Positions 49,505 through 58,552 of a stretch of DNA of 64,000 nucleotides are shown piece by piece; position 1 is the stretch's first letter, and each line of letters opens with the position of its first letter. Below the pieces are notes generated by a model. That model worked only from the letters and a program-made list of their open reading frames with translations, had not been told where the DNA came from and ran no database searches. This DNA is from RBC038 sp041390625 (GTDB lineage: Bacteria; Chloroflexota; Dehalococcoidia; UBA2979), in the NCBI GenBank assembly GCA_041390625.1, contig JAWKPM010000009.1:116939-180938 (forward strand), in the 5' to 3' direction. The position numbers and the translations under genes were made by a program.

Positions 49505-49514
49505 GACCGACCGC

Positions 49515-49925
49515 TCAGCTCGAGGGCTGGAACAGCTCCATCAGCACGAAGTTGGTCGACGTCGGGTGCACCCAGACGTTGGTGGAGTTCGGCGCGCGGT
49601 TCACGCGCCCGCCACCGGCCTCCACCTGCTTCGCGAAGGCGTCCGTGTCCGGCGTCTCGAAGGCGAGCAGGTAGATGCCCTCGCCGTGCGGGTTCAGCGG
49701 GTTCACGCGGTCCTGCATCAGCCGGTAGATCGGGCTCTCCTCAGAGGAGGGCTGGATCACGTGCAGCATCGTCTGACCGTCGTAGCCCAGCTGGACGTAG
49801 TCGAAGTTGCCGATGTTGTTGTGGGCCTTCTCGGCCGTGATCGACATCCCCAGGCGGGCCTGGTAGTTCTGGACCGCCTCGTCCAGATCATGGACCGCCA
49901 CCGTGTAGTGCTTGAACTTGAGCAC
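49515..49925 (-). CDS. VOC (glyoxalase/bleomycin resistance) family protein, 136 aa
   Basis: GTG at 49925 follows GAGGGGAGA. It has two betaalphabetabetabeta modules: LKFKHYTVAVHDLDEAVQNY with LGMSITAEKAHNN, and GIYLLAFETPDTDAFAKQVE with WVHPTSTNFVLMELFQ. Potential metal ligands are His and Glu in KHYTV, TMLHVI and LMELF, in the usual places. This layout is close to methylmalonyl-CoA epimerase-like VOC proteins, which would fit nearby acyl-CoA enzymes, but that is weak inference. It is convergent with the MFS gene. Confidence 0.85.
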   Translation of the reverse strand: MLKFKHYTVAVHDLDEAVQNYQARLGMSITAEKAHNNIGNFDYVQLGYDGQTMLHVIQPSSEESPIYRLMQDRVNPLNPHGEGIYLLAFETPDTDAFAKQVEAGGGRVNRAPNSTNVWVHPTSTNFVLMELFQPSS

Positions 49926-49977
49926 GCCATCTCCCCTCGAGCCGCTCGTGCGGGCCACCTCGACCCGAGGGCAGAGA

Positions 49978-50199
49978 CTAACCGAAGAGTGGCCCACCCG
50001 GATCGATGACCGCTCGGTCGATCCCGATCACCGCGGGGCGCTCCTCGCAGTACCCCTCGTTCTCACACTTGTCGAAGGTAAACGCCGCCCGCTGCTTGTC
50101 GAAGCGAATGGTCCACGTCCCCAGGGCGTGGTTATCGCGACCCTGCGCGATCTGCTCCTGAAGCACAGCGACCAGCGCCTCCAGCTCCTTCGTGCCCAC
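49978..50199 (-). CDS. Small hypothetical protein, 73 aa
   Basis: GTG at 50199 has GAGGAGG 8 nt upstream. The product is a helix (KELEALVAVLQEQIAQGRDN) followed by a beta region (LGTWTIRFDKQRAAFTFDKC) with two Cys (KCENEGYCEERPAV). It precedes the VOC gene by 52 bp on the same strand, so they may be co-transcribed. No family is recognised; the start and codon use support a real gene. Confidence 0.6.
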   Translation of the reverse strand: MGTKELEALVAVLQEQIAQGRDNHALGTWTIRFDKQRAAFTFDKCENEGYCEERPAVIGIDRAVIDPGGPLFG

Positions 50200-50472
50200 G
50201 GCCGGCCTCCTCGATGTGCGTTGCGCGGGATGTATGCGCGCCTGTTCGTGTGTGTTCCGAAGAGTATAGGCAGCCACAGGCGTGGCCCCGTGAGAGGGCG
50301 GTGGCCGAGCGAGGAAGTGCGCCCATCGAAAACGTAATCGTCTTTCGGCGATACCACTCGTAGATGGCATCCAACACAGTTGCTAACTCGTAAATCCTGT
50401 ATCTTGCTGCACGGTTCGGAGGTCCGCCGTTGGGCCTCCGATGCAGCGTTGCCCCATCGAGGAGGGAACTGA

Positions 50473-52338
50473 GTGGAGAGCAGGTACTGGGCTCGACGGT
50501 CCTTCAACCGTCGAACCGCACTCCGCGGTGCCGGCATCGGCATCGCGGGTCTGGCTGGCGCGGCCCTGATCGGCTGCGGCGGCAGTGACGATGGCGGCCC
50601 GGCCGCGACCGAGACCGTCGCCACGGGCGCCGGCCAGGCCGGTGCCGTGACCGCGACCGCGACCGCGACGTCTGACGCCGCCGCGACCCCGGTTCCGGCC
50701 GACCAGGTTCGACTGACCCCCGGCATCTACAACGCGCCGGTGCCCCCGAGCGCGGCCGAGGCCAACGTCGAGGTCAACGCCAAGTACGGCGGCACGCTCA
50801 TGGCGCGCTACCTCGACCCGCCGCGCATGGACATCAACCGCACGCTGTCCTGCACGATCTACGAGACGATGGAGCTGACGAACGCGAAGCTCCTGCGCGG
50901 CCGCTCCGGCGCCAACGCGCACCCGTTCCTCGTCGAGGTCGAGCCGGACATGGCCGAGTCGTGGGAGGCCAACCCGGAGAACACCGAGTTCACCTTCCAC
51001 CTGCGCCCGGGGATCAAGACGCACAACGTCGACCCCACCAACGGCCGCGACTACACCTCCGAGGACATCAAGCTCTCGCTCGAGCGCTACATGGCCGGCG
51101 GTTCGCAGAAGGACGTCTACTCCGGCGTCACCGGCCTCGAGACGCCCGACGACAACACCGTCAAGATCACGCTGGGTGCGCCGAACAGCGACTTCCCGGC
51201 CTCCATCTCTTCGTGGTCCTTCATGTGGGTTAAGGAGCTCATCGAGGATGACGACCGTCTGCAGGAGCAGGCGATCGGTACCGGCCCCTTCATCCAGTCC
51301 GAGTGGACGAAGAAGGAGCGGTCCGTCTTCGACCGGCACCCGGACTACTTCGAGGACGGCAAGCCGTACGTCGACAAGGTGATCACCGTCGTCCAGAACG
51401 ACCTGGCCACCCTGCGCGCCGGCTTCATCACCGACCAGTGGTTCGACTGGAACGCCCAGAACCAGGAAGACATGGAGTCGATGCAGAACCAGGCCGACGA
51501 CGTCGTCGCCTGGCGGCTGCCGATCTCCCGCGGTGCCAACGTCAACGGCTGGCACTTCCAGATGACCAACCCGGTCTTCCAGGACGAGCGCGTCCGCCGC
51601 GCCATCAACCTGGCGTTCGACCGCAACGAGTTCGACCTGGCGCAGAACGCCGGCGACAACCAGAACCCCGAGGGCGCGTTCTCCAACCCGCCGATGCCGT
51701 GGGCGTTCCTCTACGACGAGCAGCCCACCCAGGCCGCGAACGGCCCGTGGTACCAGTTCGACCCCCAGCAGGCTGTTGACCTGCTGGCCGCGGCCGGCTA
51801 CACGGCCGACAACCCGCTCAAGTGGGAGCACGTGACCTGGTACGACCGCCTGCCCTCGTCGCAGGTGATCATCCCGGGCATCAACGAGGTGCTGAACGGC
51901 ATCGTCGACATCTCGTTCCGCGAAGTCGACAACCCGACGCAGGTGACCCTGCTCTCGGACCGCAACTTCGACGAGACCATCGGTATCGTCTGGGGTCCTC
52001 CGGGCTACGCCATGGACCAGTGGATCTACCCCTGGTACTACACGACCGGCGGTCTCAACTACAACGCCAAGGGCACGCCCGAACTCGACAAGCTGCTCGA
52101 CGACCAGCGCGCGACGAGCAACCTCGAGGAGAAGAAGGCCATCTGGCAGCAGGTCTGGGACATCATCCACGACCAGGTGTGGGACTTCTGGTGGCCGGAG
52201 TCGAACGCTCGACGCAACTGGCACAACTACGTCCTCAACTACCGCGGTCACGGCCTGATGGGCCCGTTCACCTGCTACAACGCGCAGCAGGCCCGAGCCA
52301 TCTGGCTCGACGATGGTGCGCCCAACGTCTCCCGCTAG
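50473..52338 (+). CDS. Tat-exported lipoprotein, family 5 solute-binding protein, 621 aa
   Basis: GTG at 50473 follows GAGGAGGGA. The signal has RRSFNRRTALRGAGIGIAGL with twin Arg and ends at lipobox LIGC, so export is probably by Tat with lipid anchoring. The mature protein is an SBP_bac_5 (peptide/nickel/opine-type) binding protein: DMAESWEANPENTEFTFHLR, GRDYTSEDIKLSLERYM, IGTGPFIQSEWTKKE and DERVRRAINLAFDRNEF. No permease or ATPase genes lie beside it, so it is an orphan component in this window. A strong terminator follows. Confidence 0.93.
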   Translation: MESRYWARRSFNRRTALRGAGIGIAGLAGAALIGCGGSDDGGPAATETVATGAGQAGAVTATATATSDAAATPVPADQVRLTPGIYNAPVPPSAAEANVEVNAKYGGTLMARYLDPPRMDINRTLSCTIYETMELTNAKLLRGRSGANAHPFLVEVEPDMAESWEANPENTEFTFHLRPGIKTHNVDPTNGRDYTSEDIKLSLERYMAGGSQKDVYSGVTGLETPDDNTVKITLGAPNSDFPASISSWSFMWVKELIEDDDRLQEQAIGTGPFIQSEWTKKERSVFDRHPDYFEDGKPYVDKVITVVQNDLATLRAGFITDQWFDWNAQNQEDMESMQNQADDVVAWRLPISRGANVNGWHFQMTNPVFQDERVRRAINLAFDRNEFDLAQNAGDNQNPEGAFSNPPMPWAFLYDEQPTQAANGPWYQFDPQQAVDLLAAAGYTADNPLKWEHVTWYDRLPSSQVIIPGINEVLNGIVDISFREVDNPTQVTLLSDRNFDETIGIVWGPPGYAMDQWIYPWYYTTGGLNYNAKGTPELDKLLDDQRATSNLEEKKAIWQQVWDIIHDQVWDFWWPESNARRNWHNYVLNYRGHGLMGPFTCYNAQQARAIWLDDGAPNVSR

Positions 52339-52379
52339 GAGCGACACCGCTCGCAAGAGCGACTCTGCTCGATGAACCG

Positions 52380-52407
52380 ACGAGCCCGGCAGTAATGCCG
52401 GGTTCGT
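52380..52407 (+). terminator. Rho-independent-type hairpin after the solute-binding protein gene
   Basis: ACGAGCCCGGCA (52380-52391) pairs with TGCCGGGTTCGT (52396-52407) over a GTAA loop: 12 bp with one G-T pair. It is 42 bp after the stop and followed by a T-richer TCGTTCG tract. Confidence 0.75.
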
Positions 52408-52500
52408 TCGTTCGTACTCCACGCGCGTCATCGAGGCCCGCGCTCCACACCTGCTCGAAAGCCTGCCGTTGCCTACAATGCGGGGCGGCGGGGGGTACAT

Positions 52501-53568
52501 GTGAGCAAGGCCACCACAGGCAACTACTTCGAGGACTTCGAGACCGGGCAGCGCCTCGAGCACGCCGTGCCTCGAACGCTCACCGAGGGCGACGCGAGCC
52601 TCTACATCGCGCTGACGGCCGACCGCTACCCACTCCACTGTGACGCGGAATTCGCGAGGAGCCTCGGCTTCCAGCGCGAGACCATCAACGACCTGCTCGT
52701 CTTCCACACCGTCTTCGGGAAGTCCGTGCCGGACGTCTCGCTCAATGCCGTCGCGAACCTCGGCTACGCCGACCTGCGCTTCGGTGTGCCGGTCTACCCC
52801 GGCGACACGCTCCGCGCCTCGAGCACCGTCCTGGGACGCCGTGAGTCGCGAGGCGGGGACACGGGCGTCGTCTGGGTGCGCACGACCGGCCTCAACCAGC
52901 GCGACGAAGAGGTGCTGACCTTCATCCGCTGGGTGCTGGTCAACAAGCGCGACACGTCCGAGAACACCGGCGTCGATGACCCACCCTCGACGCCCGAGGC
53001 CGTCGACTCCGGTGCCCTCGAGGTGCCAGACACCCTCGACCTCTCGCGCTTCTCCACCGAGGTGACGGGCGGCCGCGCCTGGTGGGAGGACTACGAGCCG
53101 GGCGAGCGCATCCACCACATCGAAGGCGTCGCCATCGAGGAGGCCGAGCAGCAGATGGCGGCCCGCCTCTACCAGAACACCGCGCGCGCGCATTTCAACG
53201 CGCATGCCCTCCAGGGCACGCGCTTCGGGCGTCGTGTCATCTACGGCGGCCACGTCATCTCGGTGGCGCGCGCACTGTCCTTCAATGGACTCGAGAACGC
53301 CGTGCGCGTCCTCGCGTTCAACGCGGGCACGCACTCGAACCCGACGTTCGCCGGCGACACGCTCTTCGCCTGGACCGATGTCATCGAGCGGATCGACCTC
53401 GGGCGGCCGGACGCCGGAGCGCTGCGCCTGCGCCTCGTCGGGGTGAAGAACGCCGAGCCTCACGTCGAGGACCAGCCGTTCAAGGTCGACGAGGACGGTC
53501 GCGAGCGTTATCACCCGAACGTCGTCCTCGACCTCGACTACACCGTCCTGATGCCTCGCGCGCGCTAG
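52501..53568 (+). CDS. mch: Two-domain MaoC hydratase, probable mesaconyl-CoA hydratase, 355 aa
   Basis: GTG at 52501 follows GGGGGG. Two hot-dog domains: the first (YFEDFETGQRLEHAVPRTLT, LTADRYPLHCDAEFARSLGF) and the second (WWEDYEPGERIHHIEGVAIE, NTARAHFNAHALQGTRFGRR, VIYGGHVISVARALSFNGLE). The second domain carries the hydratase-like FNAHALQ and GGHV motifs. Length and order match mesaconyl-CoA (C1) hydratase of the ethylmalonyl-CoA pathway, and the next gene resembles the preceding enzyme of that pathway. Other MaoC-type acyl-CoA hydratases are possible. Confidence 0.78.
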   Translation: MSKATTGNYFEDFETGQRLEHAVPRTLTEGDASLYIALTADRYPLHCDAEFARSLGFQRETINDLLVFHTVFGKSVPDVSLNAVANLGYADLRFGVPVYPGDTLRASSTVLGRRESRGGDTGVVWVRTTGLNQRDEEVLTFIRWVLVNKRDTSENTGVDDPPSTPEAVDSGALEVPDTLDLSRFSTEVTGGRAWWEDYEPGERIHHIEGVAIEEAEQQMAARLYQNTARAHFNAHALQGTRFGRRVIYGGHVISVARALSFNGLENAVRVLAFNAGTHSNPTFAGDTLFAWTDVIERIDLGRPDAGALRLRLVGVKNAEPHVEDQPFKVDEDGRERYHPNVVLDLDYTVLMPRAR

Positions 53569-53619
53569 CGTCGAGGCGATTCGTCGACCCCAACCGCCCC
53601 CAGCCGCGAAGGAGCAACG

Positions 53620-55257
53620 ATGTCCACCACCGCACGCACGCTCGTCGATGCCGCCCAGCGCGTCGTCGACGCCGCCCTGCGCCATCACGCTGCCGTCACG
53701 ACCGGTGGCCGTGACGTCGACGAGCACCAGGTGCACACGGAGCGCCTCGCCTACCTCGCGACGCAGGTGCGCGCGGCCCACGAGCTGGTCGCCTACACGG
53801 AGCGGCTCATCGATCGCGGCACGCCCGACTCCATTGCGGAGTCGATGGCGCTCGTCTACGCGGCCGAGGCGACGCACGCGCTCCGCTCCTCCATCGAGGC
53901 GGCGTGGGGCGACTACGGTCTCGACGAGACGCTGTTCCTGACGCTGCACGCGCCCGAGGTGCGGGACGCAGTGCGCGCCGGCCTCGACGAGGCGTTCGTG
54001 CGCGGCATCGGCACCGAAGTCATCGCCACCCGAGGCGTCAACAACGTCGACCTCGAGGACGAGGTGGCGACGCTGACGCGCCAGACCGCGCGCGACTTCG
54101 CGAAGGTCGAGGTTGTGCCGATCGCACAGCAGATTCACCGCGAGGACCTCCTCGTCCCCGACAGCCTCCTCGACAAGTTCGCGGCCCAGGGCTTCTTCGG
54201 CTCCTCGATCCCCGAGGAGTACGGCGGCACCGGCATGGGTGACCTGCCGATGATCATCATCACCGAGGAGCTGTCGCAGGCCTCGCTGGCCGCCGCCGGT
54301 TCGCTCGCGACCCGCCCCGAGATCCTGTCGAAGGCCCTGCTTGCGGGCGGCACCGAGGAGCAGCGCCAGGAGTGGCTGCCTCGGATCGCCAGCGGTGAAG
54401 TGCTCGTGGCGGTCGCCGTCACCGAGCCGGACACCGGCTCGGACGTCGCCGGCCTGCAGACGCGGGCCGAGCCGGCCGAGTACGAGGGTCGACGCGGCTG
54501 GCGGATCAACGGCGCGAAGGCGTGGAGCACGTTCTCCGGGCGTGCGAACGTCCTCGCACTGCTCGCCCGCACCGACCCGGACCCTGCGAAGGGCAACCGA
54601 GGCCTCTCGCTCTTCATCGTCCCCAAGGCCTCGTTCGACGGCCACCAGTGGCGGCACGAGCAGCCCGAGGGCGGAGTGATCTCCGGCACAGCGAACCCCA
54701 CGCCCGGCTACCGAGGCATGCACTCCTTCACCCTCGCCATCGAGGACTATTTCGTGGACCACGACAACCTCGTCGGTGGCGACGAGGGCGTCGGCCAGGG
54801 CTTCTTCCTCCAGATGGGCGGGTTCGCGGCCGGGCGTCTTCAGACCGGCGGTCGCGCCTGTGGCGTCGCGCAGGCGGCGCTGGAGAAGGCCTGCCAGTAC
54901 GTCACCCAGCGCTCTCAGTTCGGGCGCACGCTGGACGAGTACCAGCTCACGCAGCACCGTATCGGCATGATGGCATCGAGGATCGCGGCGGCGCGCCACC
55001 TCACGTACGCCTCCGCGCGCGAGTTCGACACGAGGGCGGTCGAGCCCTCGATGGCGAAGCTCCTCGCATGCGACGTCGCGGTCCAGGCGACCCAGGAGGC
55101 GCAGCAGCTGCACGGCGGTTGGGGCTACTCCGAGGAGGACCCGATCGCCCGATACACCGTCGATGCGCTCGTGCTCCCGATTTTCGAGGGCGTGAAGCCC
55201 ATCCTCGAGCTCCGCGTCATCGGCCGCTCCCTGCTCGCCGCCGCGGCGAAGGAGTAG
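53620..55257 (+). CDS. mcd: Long acyl-CoA dehydrogenase, probable methylsuccinyl-CoA dehydrogenase, 545 aa
   Basis: ATG at 53620 follows AAGGAG. A helical N-terminal extension of about 150 residues precedes a full acyl-CoA dehydrogenase core: FGSSIPEEYGGTGMGDLPMI, VAVTEPDTGSDVAGLQTRAE, WRINGAKAWSTFSGRANVLA, RSQFGRTLDEYQLTQHRIGM and QLHGGWGYSEEDPIARYTVD, with a C-terminal Glu in VLPIFEGVKPILELR. Such an extension and length near 550 are features of (2S)-methylsuccinyl-CoA dehydrogenase, whose product is the substrate of mesaconyl-CoA hydratase encoded 51 bp upstream. FAD enzyme; electrons go to ETF. Confidence 0.82.
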   Translation: MSTTARTLVDAAQRVVDAALRHHAAVTTGGRDVDEHQVHTERLAYLATQVRAAHELVAYTERLIDRGTPDSIAESMALVYAAEATHALRSSIEAAWGDYGLDETLFLTLHAPEVRDAVRAGLDEAFVRGIGTEVIATRGVNNVDLEDEVATLTRQTARDFAKVEVVPIAQQIHREDLLVPDSLLDKFAAQGFFGSSIPEEYGGTGMGDLPMIIITEELSQASLAAAGSLATRPEILSKALLAGGTEEQRQEWLPRIASGEVLVAVAVTEPDTGSDVAGLQTRAEPAEYEGRRGWRINGAKAWSTFSGRANVLALLARTDPDPAKGNRGLSLFIVPKASFDGHQWRHEQPEGGVISGTANPTPGYRGMHSFTLAIEDYFVDHDNLVGGDEGVGQGFFLQMGGFAAGRLQTGGRACGVAQAALEKACQYVTQRSQFGRTLDEYQLTQHRIGMMASRIAAARHLTYASAREFDTRAVEPSMAKLLACDVAVQATQEAQQLHGGWGYSEEDPIARYTVDALVLPIFEGVKPILELRVIGRSLLAAAAKE

Positions 55258-55273
55258 CCCGCCGGGAGGCCCC

Positions 55274-56359
55274 ATGACCACGTTCGACGAGGCACGCCGC
55301 GACGCGTTTGTGGAGCGGTTGTTCATGAACACCCTCGGCGCGATGGAGTCGCTCGCCTGCTACCTCGGCGATCGCCTCGGCCTCTACGCCGCGCTCAACG
55401 AGGGCGGGCCGGCCACCCCGGCCGAGCTCGCCGCGCGCGCCGGTATCCACGAGCGCTACGCGCGCGAGTGGCTCGAGCAGCAGGCCGTCGGCGGCTACCT
55501 CGAGGTCGAGACGCCCTCCGATGACCCGAGTGCGAGGCGCTACCGCCTGCCGCCCGAGCACGCCGAGCCGCTGCTCCACGAGTCGAGCCTCAACTACTTC
55601 TCGCCCTTCACCCGCATGACGGTGAGCACCACCCGTCCCCTTAATGCGCTCCTCGAGGCGTATCGCACCGGCGGAGGCGTGGGCTGGGCCGACTTCGGTG
55701 CCGATGCCCGTGAGGGGCAGGCGGCGGCCAACCGCCCCGTCTTCGAGCAGTTGCTCGTGAACGAGTGGATGGACGCCGTCCCCGACCTGCGCGACCGCCT
55801 CGATGGCGGGCCGAGCCGGATCGCCGACATCGCCTTCGGTGGCGGCTGGTCCTCGATCGCGATGGCCGAGCGCTTCCCGCAGGCGCAGGTCGACGGCTAC
55901 GACATCGATGCCGACTCAGTGGAGCTCGCCACGCGCCACGCCCAGGAGGCCGGCGTGGCCGATCGCGTCCACTTCCACCACCAGGACGCCAGCGCCCCCG
56001 ATCTCGCTGGCCAGTTCGACCTCGTCATGGTCTTCGAGGCCATTCACGACATGCCGAGGCCCGTCGAAGTCCTCGCGAACATGCGCCGGCTCGCCGGACC
56101 GGAGGGCACCGTCCTCGTGATGGACGAGAACGTCGCCGAACAATTCGAGGCGCCGGGTTCCGAGGTCGACCGGCTCTTCTACGGCTTCAGCATCTTCATG
56201 TGCCTGCCGGACGGGATGAACCACCAGCCCTCGGCGGCGACCGGCACCGTGATGCGGCCCGACACCCTGCGGCGCTACGCGACCGAGGCGGGCTTCAGCA
56301 GCGTCGAGATCCTGCCCGTCGAGCACGACTTCTTCCGCCTCTACCGGCTGCACCAGTAG
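55274..56359 (+). CDS. SAM-dependent methyltransferase with N-terminal winged helix, 361 aa
   Basis: ATG at 55274 follows GGGAGG. Residues 1-95 are a winged-helix dimerisation domain (AMESLACYLGDRLGLYAALN, TPAELAARAGIHERYAREWL). The class I SAM domain shows motif I as IADIAFGGGWSSIAMAERFP, the acidic GYDIDADSVELATRH and FDLVMVFEAIHDMPRPVEVL. The usual GxGxG is FGGGWS. Layout is that of the mycobacterial Rv2258c-like group. It starts 16 bp after the dehydrogenase gene, so it is probably in the same transcript. Substrate is unknown. Confidence 0.87.
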   Translation: MTTFDEARRDAFVERLFMNTLGAMESLACYLGDRLGLYAALNEGGPATPAELAARAGIHERYAREWLEQQAVGGYLEVETPSDDPSARRYRLPPEHAEPLLHESSLNYFSPFTRMTVSTTRPLNALLEAYRTGGGVGWADFGADAREGQAAANRPVFEQLLVNEWMDAVPDLRDRLDGGPSRIADIAFGGGWSSIAMAERFPQAQVDGYDIDADSVELATRHAQEAGVADRVHFHHQDASAPDLAGQFDLVMVFEAIHDMPRPVEVLANMRRLAGPEGTVLVMDENVAEQFEAPGSEVDRLFYGFSIFMCLPDGMNHQPSAATGTVMRPDTLRRYATEAGFSSVEILPVEHDFFRLYRLHQ

Positions 56360-56372
56360 CGAGCGCACCTCG

Positions 56373-56630
56373 ATGGCCGAGCTGCCAACCTTCGCCGAGG
56401 GCCACGAGCACACCGAGGACTGCGCCCTCCTCTATCGCGAGTGGAAGCGCTACCACGTCGCCGTGATGGACACCTCGGGCCGCTTCGGCCGCACCGAGGT
56501 CCTCGAGGCCGTGCGCGAGCGCGACAAGTTCGAGCACCAGCTGCGCCTGCTCGGCTGCTCCGGCGAGGCCCTGCGCCGCATCGAGCGCGACGCCGAGATC
56601 GCCGAGCACGGGCACCCGCTCATCGGCTGA
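56373..56630 (+). CDS. Small hypothetical helical protein, 85 aa
   Basis: ATG at 56373, 13 bp after the methyltransferase gene. The product is a helical, charged protein (HTEDCALLYREWKRYHVAVM, then GRTEVLEAVRERDKFEHQLR and GEALRRIERDAEIAEHGHPL) with two Cys and several His. It looks intact and uses codons like its neighbours, so it is probably real. I do not recognise it. Confidence 0.65.
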   Translation: MAELPTFAEGHEHTEDCALLYREWKRYHVAVMDTSGRFGRTEVLEAVRERDKFEHQLRLLGCSGEALRRIERDAEIAEHGHPLIG

Positions 56631-56748
56631 GGTCCGCGCTCTCCAGGTCTGCGCACGTTCGGGACCTTCGTCGCCCGCGCGAACATCGCGCGCCACTCGG
56701 GCGCCGGGCCTTCTGCGGGGATGATCAGCCGAAGCCGGAGGTCCCGCC

Positions 56749-57288
56749 ATGCATGCACTCGTCGTCTACGAATCGATGTTCGGCAACACGCGCGACGTCG
56801 CCCTCGCCATCGCCGAGGGGCTGTCGAGCCGCTTCGACGTCGAGAGCGTCGAGGTCGGGCAAGCCCCCGTGAACCTCGATGGCGTCGACCTCCTCGTGGC
56901 CGGCGCGCCGACGCACGCCTTCGGCATGAGCCGCGCGAAGAGCCGCCTCGATGCCGCGAAGCAGGCGCCCGAGGGACTCGTGTCGGCGGGCATCGGCCTC
57001 CGCGAGTGGTTCGACCGCCTCGAGGCCGGGCAGGACCCGCCCGCCGGGGCCGCCTTCGACACCATCCTCGCGAAGCCCGGCTTCCTGAAGCTCTTCGCGT
57101 GGTGCGCGCGCGGCATCGAGAAGCGTATGCGCCGTCGAGGCATGCTCCTCGCGAGGCGCGGCCAGCATTTCAAGGTGACTGCGACGAAGGGCCCGCTCGC
57201 CGAGGGGGAGCTCGAGCGCGCCCGCGCCTGGGGCGAGCAGCTCGCGCGCTCCGCCGAGCTCGGCACCGCGGGCGCCGCCGCCGGCTGA
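56749..57288 (+). CDS. Flavodoxin-like protein, 179 aa
   Basis: ATG at 56749 follows GGAGG. The FMN phosphate loop is LVVYESMFGNTRDVALAIAE, typical of flavodoxins and flavodoxin domains. Next are VDLLVAGAPTHAFGMSRAKS and, after an inserted segment (AGIGLREWFDRLEAGQDPPA), the core continues to GQHFKVTATKGPLAEGELER. Likely a cytosolic one- or two-electron carrier. The partner is not evident; a FixX-like ferredoxin and acyl-CoA dehydrogenase are nearby. Confidence 0.88.
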   Translation: MHALVVYESMFGNTRDVALAIAEGLSSRFDVESVEVGQAPVNLDGVDLLVAGAPTHAFGMSRAKSRLDAAKQAPEGLVSAGIGLREWFDRLEAGQDPPAGAAFDTILAKPGFLKLFAWCARGIEKRMRRRGMLLARRGQHFKVTATKGPLAEGELERARAWGEQLARSAELGTAGAAAG

Positions 57289-57387
57289 GCCCTCGCGAGG
57301 TGCCCACGGGCATCGGGGAATCCCCCGTGCAGGCCGGCGACTGAGGGCGCACACTCGTCATGACGATGCGCATGACTGGAGTGCGTC

Positions 57388-58089
57388 ATGTTCTGTACCG
57401 CCTGCGGCACCGAGCTTCCCGAGGACGCCGCCTTCTGCTCGAGCTGCGGCCGTGCCGTGGCGACGAGGCAGCCAGATTCGCGTCCCGCGTGGAGCGGCGA
57501 CGCCGGGCCGGGGCCGAGCTGGGCCGGGCACGCACCGCCGACTTCGGGCGCCGTTCCCCCGAGCCTCGGAGCGCCGGGGTCCGCGGCGCCGACGCTCGTC
57601 GCGGCGCAGCCATGGTCTGTCGGTCGCATGATCACCATCGCCGACACGCGCTACGAGCTGGCCGGGTTCTGGGTCCGCGTCGGCGCGCTGCTCGTGGACT
57701 GGATCGTCCAGGCCATCGTGGCGTTCGCCATCTTCTTCGTTATCGGCCTGGCGTTCACGGACTGGGATCAGGTGGACGCGGGCGCGAGTTCGGACGAAAC
57801 ACTGGGGGTTGCCGGAGCGATCGGATGGCTGCTCTACATCCTCTTCAGCGTCAGCTACTACTGGTGGGGGTACGCGCGAGGCGCGACGCCCGGGAAGCAG
57901 GCCCTCGGTCTGCGGATCATCCGCGGCGACGGTTCGAACCCCGGCATCGGTGCCGGTTTCGCTCGCCTCATTGGGACCTGGGTGAGTGGCGTCGCGGTCG
58001 GGCTCGGCTACCTATGGGTGGCGTGGGACGCGAAGAAACAGGCCTGGCACGACAAGATGGCCGACACCTACGTTGTCCGAGGCGGCTGA
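57388..58089 (+). CDS. RDD-family membrane protein with N-terminal zinc ribbon, 233 aa
   Basis: ATG at 57388. It begins with a zinc ribbon (FCTACGTELPEDAAFCSSCG), then a disordered Pro/Gly/Ala linker, and an RDD domain starting YELAGFWVRVGALLVDWIVQ with helices AIVAFAIFFVIGLAF, LLYILFSVSYYWWGYAR and GTWVSGVAVGLGYLWVAWDA. The end WHDKMADTYVVR is a hallmark of RDD proteins. Function of such proteins is poorly known; some are linked to ion or compatible-solute transport. It converges with the DUF1801 gene (1-bp gap). Confidence 0.9.
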   Translation: MFCTACGTELPEDAAFCSSCGRAVATRQPDSRPAWSGDAGPGPSWAGHAPPTSGAVPPSLGAPGSAAPTLVAAQPWSVGRMITIADTRYELAGFWVRVGALLVDWIVQAIVAFAIFFVIGLAFTDWDQVDAGASSDETLGVAGAIGWLLYILFSVSYYWWGYARGATPGKQALGLRIIRGDGSNPGIGAGFARLIGTWVSGVAVGLGYLWVAWDAKKQAWHDKMADTYVVRGG

Positions 58090-58090
58090 G

Positions 58091-58444
58091 CTACCCCTTC
58101 ATCTCGCACCAGGCGCGCACCATCGAGGCGAGCTCGCCCTCGAGGCACAAGACGGCATCGAGGTCGGGGAAGCGCATGTAGCGGGCAACCTTCTCGCCAC
58201 CCTCGAGGTGGGGGAAGTCGCCCGGGATCGATGCGCCGGTGTGGAACATCAGGCTGACGTGGCTCTTCGCGCGGGGGTTGATGCTCGCGAGGTTGCCCCG
58301 GTACTCGAACGTCGGCGACTTCCACTTGATGGACTCGGTCATGCGCGTATCCGCTTCGAGGATGGCACGGCGCACCGCCAGCATCACGTCCTTGAGCGGG
58401 TGATCGAGCGCCTCGAAGTAGGCATCGACCTCGGAAGCGGGCAT
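58091..58444 (-). CDS. DUF1801-type protein, 117 aa
   Basis: ATG at 58444. YFEALDHPLKDVMLAVRRAI, TRMTESIKWKSPTFEYRGNL and HVSLMFHTGASIPGDFPHLE show the DUF1801/YdhG-like fold (KWxxPxF region). These small proteins are common and of unknown function. The gene overlaps nothing and is convergent with the RDD gene. Confidence 0.88.
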   Translation of the reverse strand: MPASEVDAYFEALDHPLKDVMLAVRRAILEADTRMTESIKWKSPTFEYRGNLASINPRAKSHVSLMFHTGASIPGDFPHLEGGEKVARYMRFPDLDAVLCLEGELASMVRAWCEMKG

Positions 58445-58552
58445 CGCGGCCTCCTCGCACGCGTGGTGTGCCGAGGAGGGTACCAGCGCTCGAGGCGCCT
58501 CGATGCGACTGGCTACGCGACGTAACGACGAGCGAAGGCGGCCGGTCGAGGG

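Noticed and set aside
50383..55332. A minus-strand open frame of about 1650 codons opposite the binding-protein, hydratase and dehydrogenase genes.
   Set aside because: It is antisense to three well-recognised genes, is full of Val/Arg/Asp-rich low-complexity sequence with no domain, and such long antisense frames are common opposite GC-rich coding DNA.
57305..57329. Hairpin CACGGG/CCCGTG after the flavodoxin gene as a terminator.
   Set aside because: Stem of 6 bp with a 13-nt loop and no T-tract; too weak in this GC-rich DNA.
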